Positions 33,714 through 45,299 of a stretch of 64,000 nucleotides of DNA are shown one piece after another (positions within the stretch are counted from its first letter, which is position 1; the number at the start of each line of letters is the position of its first letter). Location of the stretch: assembly GCA_029706075.1 (NCBI GenBank), contig JAINUG010000175.1, forward strand, positions 1,443,958 to 1,507,957, written 5' to 3'. This stretch comes from Aldrovandia affinis (taxonomy: Eukaryota; Chordata; Actinopteri; Notacanthiformes; Halosauridae). A program made the translations under genes and the position numbers. A model generated the notes under the pieces. That model was not told where the DNA came from and did not search any database. It saw nothing but the letters and a program-made list of their open reading frames with translations.

Positions 33714-34957
33714 CACTGCCTGGCCAAAAAAAAGTCACCACCTTGATTTAACTAAGCAAATAGGTAAGAGCCTTCCATTGGATAATTACTGCAGTGATTA
33801 ATATGTTTTAGCTGGCAACAAGTTATTTAACCCTAACTGGTGCAGTGAGTAGCTTCTCATTTCTTAAACAATCATGTCAGAAGACATATCCTGTGGTCAT
33901 GGAAAATATGTTAATCTGTTTCAGAAGGGTCAAATTCAAGGGCCTGCATCAAGCAAAGAAAACAACTAAGGAGATTGCTGAAACTACTAAAATTGGGTTA
34001 AGAACTGTCCAAAGCATTATTAAAACCTGGAAGGATATTGGTGAACCATCATCTTCGAGGAAGAAATGTGGTCAGAAAAAAATCTTGAATGATCGTGATC
34101 GGCGATCACTTAAACGTTTGGTGAAATCATATCGTAAAAAATCAACAATAGAACTCACGGCTATGTTTAATAGTGAAAGTAAGAGCATTTCCACATGCAC
34201 AATTCGAAGGGAACTCAAGGGATTGGGACTAAACAGCTGTGTAGCCTTAAGAAAACCACTTGTCAGTGAGGCTAATTGGAAAAAAAAGGCTTCAATTTGC
34301 TAGGGAGCATAAAGATTGGACTCTGGAGCAATGGAAGGTCATGTGGTCTGATGAGTCCAGATTTACCCTGTTCTAGAGTGATGGGCGCATCAGGGTAAGA
34401 AGAGAGGCGGATGAAGTGATGCACCTATCATGCCTAGTGCCTGCCGTACAAGCCTGTGGGGGCAGTGTTATGATCTGGGGTTGCTGCAGTTGGTCAGGTC
34501 TAGGTTCAGCAATGTTATGTGCCCAAAGAATGAGGTCAGCTGACTACCTGAATACACTGAATGACCAGGTTTTTCCATCAATGGATTTTTTTCTTCCCTG
34601 ATGGCACAGGCATATTCCAAGATGACAATGCCACGATTCATCGGGCTCAAATTGTGAAAGTGTGGTTCAGGGAGCATGAGACATCATTTTCACACATGGA
34701 TTGGCCACCACAGAGTCCAGACCTTAACCCCATGGAGAATCTTTGGGATGTGCTGGAGAGGACTTTGTGCAGCGGTCTGACTCTCCCATCAGCAATACAA
34801 GATCTTGGCGAAAAATTAATGTAACTCTGGACAGAAATAAATGTTGTGACATTGCAGAAGCTTATCGAAACGATGCCATGGCAAATGCGTGCCATAATCA
34901 AAGCTAAAGGCGGTCCAACGAAATATTAGTGTGAGACTTTTTTTTGGACGGGCAGTG
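33714..34957 (+). mobile_element. Tc1-like transposon, full length, broken transposase
   Basis: 1244 bp between TA dinucleotides. TIRs are CACTGCCTGGCCAAAAAAAA and, at the other end, the reverse complement of CACTGCCCGTCCAAAAAAAA. Plus-strand coding starts at about 33874 with MSEDISCGHGKYVNLF. It continues through the helix-turn-helix (EIAETTKIGLRTVQSIIKTW), [53 protein letters not shown] and [19 protein letters not shown]. At least three frame changes and a stop break it. A sister copy in opposite orientation is at 48172-49413. Confidence 0.93.
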
Positions 34958-34971
34958 TATATATACACACA

Positions 34972-35439
34972 CAGTGCTTAATTTGTGCCGGGGCTAGCTG
35001 GGACTCCTATTTTGCGCCCCAGCAAATGTCTTACTCAGAATCAGAGCCCCAGGCTCATGAATATCTAAAGTGCGACAATAACGCGTATTTTAACAGACTT
35101 AACAGCAAAGAAACAAATTAGTGCTTTCAGAGTGTTCACAGAGACGTCGGGAGTGACACAGCCCTTGAAGGATCTCTTAACCACTGTTAACACCGTAGCC
35201 ATTTCCAGCGCAGAGTGGGAGAGAGGTTTCTCAAAAATGAATCTAATCTGCACATCAACAAGAGCGTCTTTAAAAACAGCAACCATATAATCGCTCCTGT
35301 TTTTAACCCTTGTTGCTCCACCACTGGAAAGTTACCATTAGACCAGAGGGAGGGACAGAAATTCAGCGACACGGGGGGGCGTGTGATTGGGGGAGGCGAG
35401 TTGAGCCCCGGCATCTCTTATTTTACAAATTAAGCACTG
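34972..35439 (+). mobile_element. short hAT-type element with transposase C-terminal scrap
   Basis: TIRs are CAGTGCTTAATTTGT and ACAAATTAAGCACTG, with GCCGGGGC/GAGCCCCGGC a few bases inside. A scrap at about 35150-35285 reads TVNTVAISSAEWERGFSKMN then LICTSTRASLKT, a hAT dimerisation-region motif. The outer CACACA/TGTGTG flanks extend the inverted match, so no direct 8 bp duplication can be shown. Confidence 0.75.
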
Positions 35440-35865
35440 TGTGTGTGTGTATATATATATAAACATGTAGATGTCGCATTAGCGATACCTCTGCTTTCTC
35501 ACGTTTTGAACAGATTTCACGAAAATTGGTTCAGAATTAAGCAGGTTACAGTAGATTTTATCAGGGGAAGTCTGCATCTCTCAATACACATGCATTTGTT
35601 TAGACGCGGACCTTACCCGCGCCAATATGGCGGCCGTGCAGACGTATCTTAACGGGTTGAATGAGGCGTCTACGTTTTTATATCTATGGCCGATACGATT
35701 TAAGGAGTACATAGAATGGCATTGCCTCCTAGTGGTCATGTGCAATGGGGCCATATTTTGCATTGCGAATTCACGTGGAATTTGATTAATTTATCGTTTT
35801 AACGGAAACCGAATAAAATTAGCCGTTTAAACATTAAGTAAAATGGTCTATTAGTCACATCCATC
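35440..35865. other. unassigned stretch
   Basis: No gene seen. It includes a YY1-like gccaatatggcggcc at 35620. Confidence 0.3.
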
Positions 35866-37200
35866 CAATACTTTGGAATAAAATTTTCACCATCGATAAT
35901 TAAATGGCCAGAGTTCTGTGCATTTGTAAATGTTGTGATTTATTTAAATTGCAGCAATAGCATTAACACGCCACAACACAAACTAGCAAGCTGCCAGCTT
36001 TAAACCTAGTATGATTAATGTAAAAAAAAAAAAAAAAAAGGCAGAGAAATGATTACTTACGCTACACGTTTATGCTCTATAATCAAAGCTAAACTAATTC
36101 AAAACAGCTAAATTATGCCCATCGCAAATTAAGCTAGCGTGTATTTTAAAAGGCTAGGTAAAATACAGGTAGTGGGAAAATAAAGGGGGAAAGAAGAAAA
36201 AATAGGTTTGCGCACCACGTGTGGCTAGTATGGCTTTATGCGCTGTGGCATGGAGTATACCAGCGTCTGGATTGCTGCAGAGGGAATACGACAGCACTCT
36301 TCTACGAGAAAGTCAAGCAACTCAGGCTTAATGGATGGAAGTGGAAAATTCTCTCGGGTTTCATTCCAGAAAATCCCATAAATAACCGAGCAACTACTGT
36401 TGCTCTGTGGACGGGGGTATTGTCATCTTGAGAGACACCCCTCTCTGCAGGAAATAAATTCTTAATACAACGAAGATGATCACCCAGTAAGTAACGATTG
36501 GCATCGACCTTGCCTCCAAACCATGCCAGAAAAATGCGCCCACACCACTACGGAACCACCAGAACCCTTCACGGCTGGAACCAAGCACACGGGACTGTAT
36601 AATCCTCCAGGTTGTGCACTCGGCCGTTTGCAAGGAGACGGTGAAAGATCATTCGACCATATCACAGTTCACCTCACTGCTCGTCGCCCATAGCCTGCGC
36701 TTTTTGCCCCGTTTTTTGTTGACCGGTTTCTCAATTGTAACGCGACTGCGGTATCCCGCTCTGTGGAGTTCTCGGCGGACTGTTTTTGATGAAACTGCCT
36801 GCTTTCGTCCCACGTTGATATTTGCAGTCAACTGATCCAAGGTCGCTCGGCTGTTTTGTTCTGCACTTTGGATTAATTCACCGACATCACATTCCTGGAG
36901 TATGCGCTTACGCCCACAGCTGCCCTTTGCTGATGATGTCTTCCCCTCAGATTTCCATGCCGACATCACTTTAGACACCGTCGCTCGAGAAACATCAGCA
37001 AGTTGAGCTGTCTTGGTCACTGAAGCTCCCGCCAAACGCGCTCCAACAATCACCCCTCTTTCAAAGTCGCTGAGGTCTCTTCTTGCAGCCATGCTAGCAA
37101 TAATTAGCTCCGAGAAGCTTTCCTCTAAAACAATAAGTCTCAAGACTTCCGGTTTCCGTCTTCCGGTTTGTATGCCACCTTTCTTTCCAAAATAAAAGTT
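35866..37200 (-). pseudogene. Tc1-like element, diverged third relative of the tandem-unit element
   Basis: It shares actttggaataa...ttttcaccatc at 35870 and cttccggtttccgtcttccg at 37145 with the elements at 17080-18480 and 21510-22890. The N-terminal coding on the minus strand is the best kept of the three ([55 protein letters not shown]); the rest of the DDE domain is split by frame changes. Confidence 0.82.
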
Positions 37201-37995
37201 CGCTCCTGCTGTCGAAAGACCACTTTCCCGAACTCTGACCTTTTCCATGATTCATAGCGGCGTCATCGCGGAAGCCTGTTAGTGATGTCCGCTCCACTGT
37301 GTTTACCTGTGTAGCTGGGTGTTTAAGATTAAGAATACGAAAATTGTGTAAAATGGCCAAATGTTACACGGATCGGATTATTTAACAAGTACTGTGACAA
37401 TATTGTGAAAGTGCCCCATCCGTCTACCCTAATAGAATGGGTAGATGATATGAAACAATGGCCCAATGTTAGCTATGTTATCATTGTAAACTAATTACCT
37501 ACATAGCAATAAGATCGGGAAATTATTGTGTAAAAAATACACTTTCTTAAAAGCTGTGGTTGAGTACCAACAAGCTGAAACAGCTGGCTTGGGTAATGAT
37601 GAGAGCCAGTGGCGTGATAGAAACAGTCGGCCGTTCCTGCATTGCAGGGTTAGAAAAATCCTGTAGCCACGCAGCAGCTATTATCTGGAAGACAGAATAT
37701 ATGAATTAGAGTAACAAGATTGTATTAGCCATAAAAAGCGTCACTAGCACCTAGCTGCAATAGTAGCACCTGTGGCCTAGCTGCAGGAATATACGTGGAC
37801 CGTTCTGTCCAAACCAGGGCAAGGCAGCATTGCTGATATTCGCCATTCTAAATGATATATTTAAGGTTGCAAATATCCAGATGTTTTGTGTTGTGCTTTA
37901 GATTACATATAAATGTAGCGTGTCACTACAACACCTTAATGCGCAGAATATTCAACTAACAAAACAAAGAAAAAGCAGGGCGCATATACATTTTT
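37201..37995. other. intergenic stretch with nothing recognised
   Basis: No coding or repeat signal recognised. Confidence 0.25.
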
Positions 37996-38002
37996 TAAAG
38001 CA

Positions 38003-38108
38003 TATAGCAGACGCTGTTATCCAGAGCGATTTACTAGATGTGCATGGTAAGAACAATCATAGTTTGCACAAGAGATCGGTGCAGTAATACAGCAATATGT
38101 ACAACAAC
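38003..38108 (-). mobile_element. L2-type LINE tail fragment
   Basis: ttatccagagcgatttacta then gtaagaacaatcatag, antisense; the same tail is at 858-1005. Confidence 0.65.
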
Positions 38109-38194
38109 AACTGTATATATCTGTGTCAACTTTCGATATCTAACTAGCTATCTAGCTAGCAACCTGGTATCACGGCCAAATAAAGCTTGCTAAC

Positions 38195-38645
38195 AGTAGC
38201 TAACGATATAGATAGCTAGCATAATTTGTTCAACACGTTAGGCTAATTGGAGAGTCTAAATTGCCTGTAGGTATGAGTGTGTGAGTGAATGGTGTGTGTG
38301 TGCCCTGCGATGGATTGGCGACCTGTCCAGGGTGTATTCCTGCCTCTCGCCCGGAACGCATGCTGGGATAGGCTCCAGCCCCCCCCACGACCCTGACCAG
38401 GAATAAGCGGCTTAGATAATGGATGGATGGATGGATGGATGGTATAAAATGAACCAGCTTCAGGAAGTTTAAGGACACCATGTTGTGTAGGTTGTGCAGA
38501 AGTATGTATTGCCAAGTTCTCTGCAACATGTTGCAGAGGAATGTGGCATTGCAGTCTCGTTGCTTACGCAGAAGCATGTAGAGGCCTTCAGGCATTGAAT
38601 GTACTGCGTAGGGTGGGACAAGGACGTGTTTCGCGAGTCTGTTTG
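38195..38645 (+). repeat. repeat Y, copy A (interrupted)
   Basis: gctaacgatatagatagcta, then ataaaatgaaccagcttcag, aaggacaccatgttg and agaagcatgtagag match the reverse complement of 40655-40960. A LINE tail (38243-38443) splits it. Confidence 0.65.
38243..38443 (+). mobile_element. LINE-derived 3' tail with (ATGG)n end
   Basis: gcgatggattggcgacctgt, ccagggtgtattcctgcctc, aataagcggcttagataatg and then ATGG repeats. A longer antisense copy is at 57965-58200. Confidence 0.8.
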
Positions 38646-38756
38646 TGTTGAAAACAGGCAAGTTAGCAACTTGTCTTTGGAGCTAACAGTCCCGGAAATG
38701 TGTCAAGTGTCATGGCGGTGCCCATGGTCTCTCAGGAAAGTAGTGGATAGCGACAG

Positions 38757-38816
38757 AAACTCTGATGCAGCTAATGTCATAGATTACATTACATTTTTGG
38801 AATGTAGAATTATGCA
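38757..38816 (+). repeat. orphan end of the tandem-unit Tc1-like element
   Basis: aactctgatgcagctaatgt and ggaatgtagaattatgc match 18492-18550 and 22913-22971. It is separated from the related element at 35866-37200 by about 1.5 kb. Confidence 0.6.
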
Positions 38817-38951
38817 CCCCAGCAGAGGCGTCATGCACCAAAACCTGTTGTTGGCACTGATGCAACCTCAACTTTGATTATATTCCTATTACAGCTGTAC
38901 ATCACTACTAGTTTTTAGATGGAACATGATTATCAGTTATAGATTATATAT

Positions 38952-39992
38952 TGTAGTGGTGAGCGCCACGGAATCAAGAATCGAGAGACTTTGCTTTTCC
39001 ATTGTAGTACTACTGCTTTATTAAAACAACGCATGAGGCACCAGGAAGTACCTCAATGCATCAGAATCACACGGGGGTTTCTTAACACATACACACTCAG
39101 TGACGGTGAAATACGCTCATACAAACATTCAGACAACATACAAGGGAATAAAGCTAAAAGGGGGGCTTTCATTACAGACAACAGCCACTCTAGGGCCGTG
39201 TCCGAAACGCTCATTTCTCACATTTGAACATATGTGAATAAACTGAACTAGCAGGATATTCAACATTTCAGTATCACATTCTTTAATGGTTTTGATTTTC
39301 AAAGACGGGCAAAATTTTGTGTATATGCCTCTGGGTTAATAGCCTGGCTTTTGTACTATGCTGGCTTTTGTACTTTAGCATTTGGCTACCTCATTTCTGC
39401 TTAGCCACTTTCCTTCTAGGTGCTAAAAACATCAATTCAAGATGGGTGGCCAGCTAGCATTTCTGTGGCTTTTAGGCTAGCACTCTACAAAATGGCCCAC
39501 CAAATTGTACTAATAATTGGAGTGGTTTCGGTATGTGCTAAAAACATACAAGATGGTGGCCAGCTAGCATTTCTGTGGCTAAATTAAATAAATGAGAAAA
39601 TAATAAAACAGACTGGGCTGAGTTCTTGAATCAAAAGTTTATTCATTAACAAACTACTGTTTGGCCGTAGCTCACGCCAAATAAAACCTGCCCTTTTATT
39701 TAAGAGGAAAACTACCTGCAGTCCGTCACTTTACCGTTGACAAGCACCAGAACAAAAAGAGAGGGAACAAGGGTGACACATCCCAATAAATATGAACTTG
39801 CAGGGCCAGCCCCCCTGCTGCTCCCCCAACCACAAGCCTGCCCAGCATTACTCATTCCAGACATTCTTGTGGTTGGCAGAGAGCAGGATGATTGACAGGC
39901 TGGACACTGCAAAACCCGATATGCCACAATCAGTAACATGCACCAGGGACACATGAACATTGAACTATTAACTTCCCGGGGGGGTCGCTACA
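38952..39992. mobile_element. possible LTR-type fossil, about 1 kb
   Basis: It starts TGTAG, ends CTACA and is flanked on both sides by ATAT. The minus-strand reading from 39992 has a promoter-like and poly(A)-like layout (aataaac near 39640). No internal genes. A two-copy repeat (gccagctagcatttctgtgg at 39450 and 39553) lies inside. The pairing of the two ends is uncertain. Confidence 0.35.
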
Positions 39993-40015
39993 ATATATAT
40001 TATATATATTATATA

Positions 40016-41271
40016 CACAGTGTGGGTATAAAAAGTATTCAACCCTTATTTTCTTCCTTCATGGAATTAAAATGGATTTAGTTGGGATTTCTTCCCACTG
40101 ATTAACACAAAATACTCTATAATGTCAAATAAAAACAACTCTAAAGCTGTTTCTTAATTAATTACAAATAAAAAAACATACAATTATTGATTCCATATCT
40201 GTTCATCCCCTGTGTCTTAATACTTGGTAGAAGTACATTTAACTGCTATTGCAACTGTGAGTCTATTTCGGTCTCTACCAGTTTTGCACATCTGGATATC
40301 GCATTTACAAAATTGCTCAAACTCCATCATTTGAGCAATTTTGCGTTAGATGGGGACCGTTGGTACAGCAATTTAAAAATCTTTCCACAGATTCTCAATG
40401 GGATTTTGGTCTGTGCTTCAACCTCATGCTTCCATTCCAGGACATAGATTGTTTTGTTTTTAAACCACTCCAATGTGGTTTTGCTGTATGCATTGGGTCA
40501 TTGTCCTGCTAGTATAAATCTTCCCAGATAAAAAGTCCCAGGTCTCTTGCCAACTGTGCAGCAGGTTTTACCATCCCTGAAGCAGCCCCATAGCATTAGG
40601 TTCCCTCCACCATCTTTCAAGGTATGGATAGTGTTCTTGGGATGATGCACGGTGTTAATGACTCTACATGCTTCTATGTAACTTGTGCAACTTCTTCATG
40701 GTTTGCGCAATGCAACAATGTTGCAAACACTCAGCAATATATACATCTGCAAAGGCTATGGGCAGCCTATGCAACATGGTGTCCTTACACCTACATTAGT
40801 AGGTGTCAATGTATTGAACAAGGTCGAGAAAGCGCATGATGAGTCATAAAGGTTTCTGTACCTTCAAACTTCTTCAGCCAATATTTCCTGAAGCTGCTTC
40901 ATTTTATACCATGTCAAACAAATGATGCTAGCTATCTATATCGTTAGCTACTAGCTTGATGAATTGTGACCTATGAACTATGACTAGGACAGCTCCGCCT
41001 CGATTCGCTAACCAACCAATCAATGATGCGCAACATCTATGTGAACGGTTGCACTGCGGTCGCAAATTAGATTTTTGTGCTAGGTACACAACACCCTCTG
41101 AAACCCCCTCTGTGTAGGTCGCAAAGGTTGCATTGATGTTGCAGAGGTTATGCAATTAATTATTGTCTGTTTTGTATTTGTAATTCATTAGGAAAAAGTT
41201 GTCTTATTTAATTTGACATTATAGTATTTTGCGTTGATGCAAAAGCAGGTGAATGCTTTTTATACCCACTG
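40016..41271 (-). mobile_element. Tc1/mariner element, decayed, interrupted by repeat Y
   Basis: The ends cagtgtgggtataaaaag and cttttatacccactg lie between TA dinucleotides. The inside has minus-strand Tc1 wording such as gattctcaatgggattttgg, but no usable frame. From about 40655 to 41150 it is replaced or interrupted by repeat Y copy B. Confidence 0.75.
40655..41150 (-). repeat. repeat Y, copy B
   Basis: Reverse-complement relation to 38195-38645, with an extra block (40780-40880) absent from copy A. No coding part. Confidence 0.6.
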
Positions 41272-41691
41272 TATATATACAGTAGGCTCCTTTCTCATTC
41301 ATACCCTTTATAAAGATGAACAAAAGAGATCATATAAAATAAACTATATAAGTAATGAGGTATATTTTATGCTAAAAAATTCCAGAAATGATATTCTTTA
41401 ATAATAATGCACTGGAATAATGAATCGAACGGTTCAGAAATTATATTTTTTTCCCCCCAAGAAAAATCAAGAATCACAAATATTCACCCCCGTTATCAGT
41501 ACTTTGTGGTTCCTCCCTTAGCCCTTATAACAACAAGTAGTCAGCTTCTGTAGTGTTGTACGAGGTTATGGAACTTCTTGGGGGGATCCTCAATGTTCCT
41601 CTATGCAGAATTGTTCTAGTTCCTTAAGATTCTTGGGTTGATGTTTTGGACTGCTTTTTTTAGTTCAAACCACAAATGCTCAATTGAGAGC

Positions 41692-42585
41692 GAAGAGTTG
41701 AGTGTCATCAGCATAACGTGGTAATAAAAGTGGTAATAAAACCATGAGCAGAGATAACAGCACCGAAAATAGGACTGGGCCTAGAACCGAGCCCTGGGGG
41801 ACTCCAGTAGAGAGGGTGTGGGGAGAGGAGAGGGATCCTCTCCAGGCCACCTGGTAATACCGGTCAGCTAGATAGGACTTGAACCATGTTAGTGCAGATC
41901 CAGAGATTCCCATCTCAACGAGAGATGAGAGCAGGTTCTGGTGGTCCACGGTATCAAATGCAGCTGACAGGTCGAGGAGGAGGAGGATGGAGCTAAGGGA
42001 TTGGGACTTAGCCGGTTGAAGAGCCTCAGTGACCGCAAGATTGGTTAGGATCAAGCAGGTCATTCTGAGATGAGCAGACATTTGGTTATAGACAGCCCGC
42101 TCTAGTGTTATGGAGAGGAAAGGGAGGAGAGAGACAGGTCGGTAGTTGGAAATGACAGCAGGATTGAGAGAGGGTTTTTTGAGGAGGGGGACGACATGGG
42201 CACTTTTGAGGGAAGAGGGGACAGAGCCAGAGGAAAGAGAGGAGTTGATAACATTGGAGACAACGTGGAGGATGTCCATAGCAATGGACTGGAAGAGGGG
42301 GGAAGGAATGGGATCGAGAGGGCAGGTGGTGGGATGATGGGAGTGGACAAGTTGAAGGATGTCTGAATCAGGGAGGGGCGAGAAGGAGGACAGAGGGGTG
42401 AGAGGTTTAGGTAGCAAGGTGGGTGAGGGAGGGTTGGATGAGGATGGGGGGAAGGAGTTGCGAATGTCATCAACCTTCTCACGAAAGAAGGATGCGAAGT
42501 CTTCTGCGGTTAGAGAGGAGGGGGGTAGTGGAGGAGGGGTGAGGAGAGAGGAGAACCCTAGAGTTTACGAGGATTAGAAGCAGGG
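41692..42585 (-). pseudogene. L2/Rex1-like reverse transcriptase fragment
   Basis: On the minus strand: HHPTTCPLDPIPSPLF, SAHVVPLLKKPSLNPAVISN, YRPVSLLPFLS, LLLLDLSAAFDTVDHQNLLS, TGVPQGSVLGPVLFSVLL, RYADDTQLF. Motif order is normal. A few residues appear lost around AVTEALQP. Both ends are truncated. Confidence 0.9.
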
Positions 42586-42877
42586 GTGTAGAAGTCAATA
42601 ACCTTTTGTCTGATGCTTTCAGGGAGTTCTTTACCTTTCACCATGATGATGGCTGACAGTATTTCAAACATGTGTTCTCTCATTTTTATACCCAAGGGAA
42701 ACAGGAAACCATTGTAGGCCACTGTATAGTTCCATAACCTTCCAATGAACTGCAAATACATTTATGTAGATTTGTTTTTGTTGGATTCAATTTAAAAGAA
42801 TAGTTAGGGGTATGAATAATTGTGATCCAGATGTTTGTTGTAAATAAAATATTATTAATAAAACAAAATAGGTTTTT

Positions 42878-43222
42878 ATGAACAATTGTATTCGCAAGAG
42901 ACTCAAAACCCACCTCTTCAGACTCCACTACCACTGAACACTGTCCATCTAGTCAATCTGTCATCACCACTGTTTACTTGTTCTACACTGTAAAAAAAAA
43001 GAACCAAATAATTTTTTTTTTTTTTTTTTTTTTTAAACCACGAACCTTTTCTTTCCCAGTGTTACAGGTATGATATGCAGACACCTGCAATGATGTCTAT
43101 TGCCGTTTTACTGCACTGATCTTGTGCGCTAACTATGATTGTTCTTACCTTGTATTAATGCACAACTTGTAAGTCGCTCTGGATAAGAGCGTCTGCTAAA
43201 TGCTTAAAATGTAAAATGTAAA
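42878..43222 (+). pseudogene. L2-like LINE 3' end with SINE-partner tail
   Basis: The last ORF residues, RLKTHLFRLHYH, are followed by a 3' UTR with an AT/poly-T tract and ttgtaagtcgctctggataa, gagcgtctgctaaatg, then taaaatg repeats. The tail matches the tRNA-SINE at 8303-8536 and is the likely LINE partner of that SINE. Confidence 0.8.
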
Positions 43223-43346
43223 ATGTAATGTAGGTTTGGAATTTTCGTAATTTTTTGAGCATAAAATATACCTCATTACTTATAGTTTATTTTATATGAT
43301 CTCTTTTGTTCATCTTTATCAAGGGTGTGAATAAAAACAAAGCCTA

Positions 43347-43349
<3 letters not shown>

Positions 43350-43401
<52 letters not shown>
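43350..43401. repeat. (AT)n tract between two transposons
   Basis: About 24 AT units join the element ending at 43349 to the one starting at 43402. Confidence 0.95.
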
Positions 43402-44510
43402 CACCGATCAGCCACAACATTAAAACCACCTGCCTAATATTGTGTACGTAGGTCCCTCTCGTGCCACCAAAACAGCTCTGACCTGTCGAGGCATGGACTC
43501 CACAAGACCTCTGAAGGCGTCCTGTGGTATCTGGCACCAAGACGTTAGCAGCAGATCCTTTAAGTCCTGTAAGTTGCGAGGTGATGCCTCCATGGATAGG
43601 ACTTGTTGCTCCAGCACATCCTACAGATGCTCAATCGGATTGAGATCTGGGGAATTTGGAGGCCAAGTCAACACCTTTCCTCAAACCATTCCTGAACAAT
43701 TTTTGCAGTGTGGCAGGGTGCATTATCCTGCTGAAAGAGGCCACTGCCATCAGGGAATACCTTTGCCATGAAGGGGTGTACTTGGTCTGCAACAATGTTT
43801 AGGTAGGTGGTATGTGTCAAAGTAACATCCACATGAATGCCAGGAGCCAAGGTTTCCCAGCAGAACACCTTCTTCCCATAGTGCATCCTGGTGCCATCTC
43901 TTCCCCAGGTAAATGACGCACACACACCCGGCCATCCACATGAGGTAAAAGAAAACGTCATTCATCAGACCAGCCCACCTTCTTCCATTGCTCCATGATC
44001 TAGTTCTAACGCTCATGTGCCCATTGTAGGCGTTTTTGGCGGTGGACAGGGGTCAGCATGGGCACTCTGACCGGTCAGCGACTACGCAGCCCCATACACA
44101 GCAAGCTGCGATGCACTGTGTGTTCTGACACCTTTCTATCATAGCCAGCATTAACCTTTTCAGTTATTTGTGCTACAGTAGCTCTTCTGTGGGATCGGAC
44201 CAGACGGGCTAGCCTTCGCTCCCCACGCGCATTAATGAGTCGTGGGCGCCCATACCGGGAACACCCCACAAGACCTGCCGTTTTGGAGATGCTCTGACCC
44301 AGTCGTCTAGCCATCACAATTTGGCCCTTGTCAAAGTCGCTCAGATCCTTACGCTTGCCCATTTCCCCTGCTTCCAACACATCAACTTCAAGAACTGACT
44401 GTTCACTTGCTGCCTAATATATGCCACCCCTTGACAGGTGCCATTGGAACAAGATTATCAATGTTATTCACTTCACCTGTCAGTGGTTTTAATGTTGTGG
44501 CCAATCGGTG
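43402..44510 (-). mobile_element. Tc1-like transposon, full-length ends, internally deleted
   Basis: The TIRs begin CACCGATCAGCCACAACATT and are matched at 44510, between TA dinucleotides. On the minus strand: [57 protein letters not shown], then shifted frames holding ARTRSW-like, FPDGSGLFQQDNAPCHTAKI and the C-terminal end. Between GCSR and GRPRL about 30 residues of the second helix-turn-helix and linker are missing compared with the family. Confidence 0.92.
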
Positions 44511-45130
44511 TATATATATATATATATATATATTGTGGCATCCCAAGGGGCAGTACAAGGAAATGGCTGCCTGTCCCTTAAACCTTGGGAGCCACTAAAG
44601 CCCAGAAGATTACAGTTCCCAGTAGCCTGCAGTCCCACACCTGAACCAAGCAGAGAAACGAGGACTGCGGGCAGGTGAAGTCAATTTGGGAAAATATATT
44701 TAAAGGAGTTTTGTGTCACATTGGGGAGGGGTAGGTTGGTGTGTTGGAGTAGTGGAGTAGTGGAGTAGTGGAGTAGTGGAGTAGTGGAGTAGTGGAGTAG
44801 TGGAGTAGTGTGTGGGAAAGATAATTATTTTGGATTGCTGTTTGGCTTGGATTGGATTGTTTTGAGGACCCTGTTTTGTGTAACAACTTGGACTGTTTGA
44901 GGACCTGTATTGGATTTTGACCCTGGAAAATGGATTAAGACAAAGCTAAGGATTGTTGACTGTCTATGTTTGCTTTCTCGATTACCCCACCCTTTTGTGT
45001 TTGTCATGTACTGTTCCAAAATCTGTATATGTAAACTAAAAGTGGAATCTGTTAATCTGCTATATTGTATTATATCAATTTTTTGTACCATTTCCTGTTG
45101 ATGATTTACTGTCTATGATTCTTTCTAGAC
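44511..45130. other. unassigned stretch with a 10 bp minisatellite
   Basis: gtggagtagt repeats about seven times at 44745-44812. It is preceded by a TATA-like atatatttaaagg at 44693. The layout could be an LTR remnant starting near tgtggcatcccaagg (44533), but no second end was found. Confidence 0.4.
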
Positions 45131-45299
45131 TTAATTGGTTGGATGGACGTTGTTTCCTTATATAATCTTCACTGGCTAGTCAGCCTTTAGGGATGATGAA
45201 ATCTGTATCCTCCTCTGAAAAAATATGTAGACTTTCAAATACTCAAACAGCAAGTATGTGAGAGATTGAATTTCAGCTACAATCTGTTCAGAAATTACT

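Larger units (their letters stand above)
41280..43349 (-). mobile_element. Tc1-like transposon with about 115 bp TIRs, LINEs inserted
   Basis: The TIRs start CAGTAGGC and stay matched for about 115 bp (gatgaacaaaagagatcata, gaggtatattttatgct). TA flanks both ends. The minus-strand transposase start at about 42590-42650 reads MVKGKELPESIRQKVIDFYT, a Tc1-type N-terminus; its middle is replaced by an L2/Rex1-like LINE (41692-42585). A LINE 3' end (42878-43222) lies in the left flank of the TIR. Confidence 0.85.

Noticed and set aside
44533-45130. Candidate LTR starting tgtggcatccc
   Set aside because: A TATA-like box is present but no matching CA end or duplication; left unassigned.
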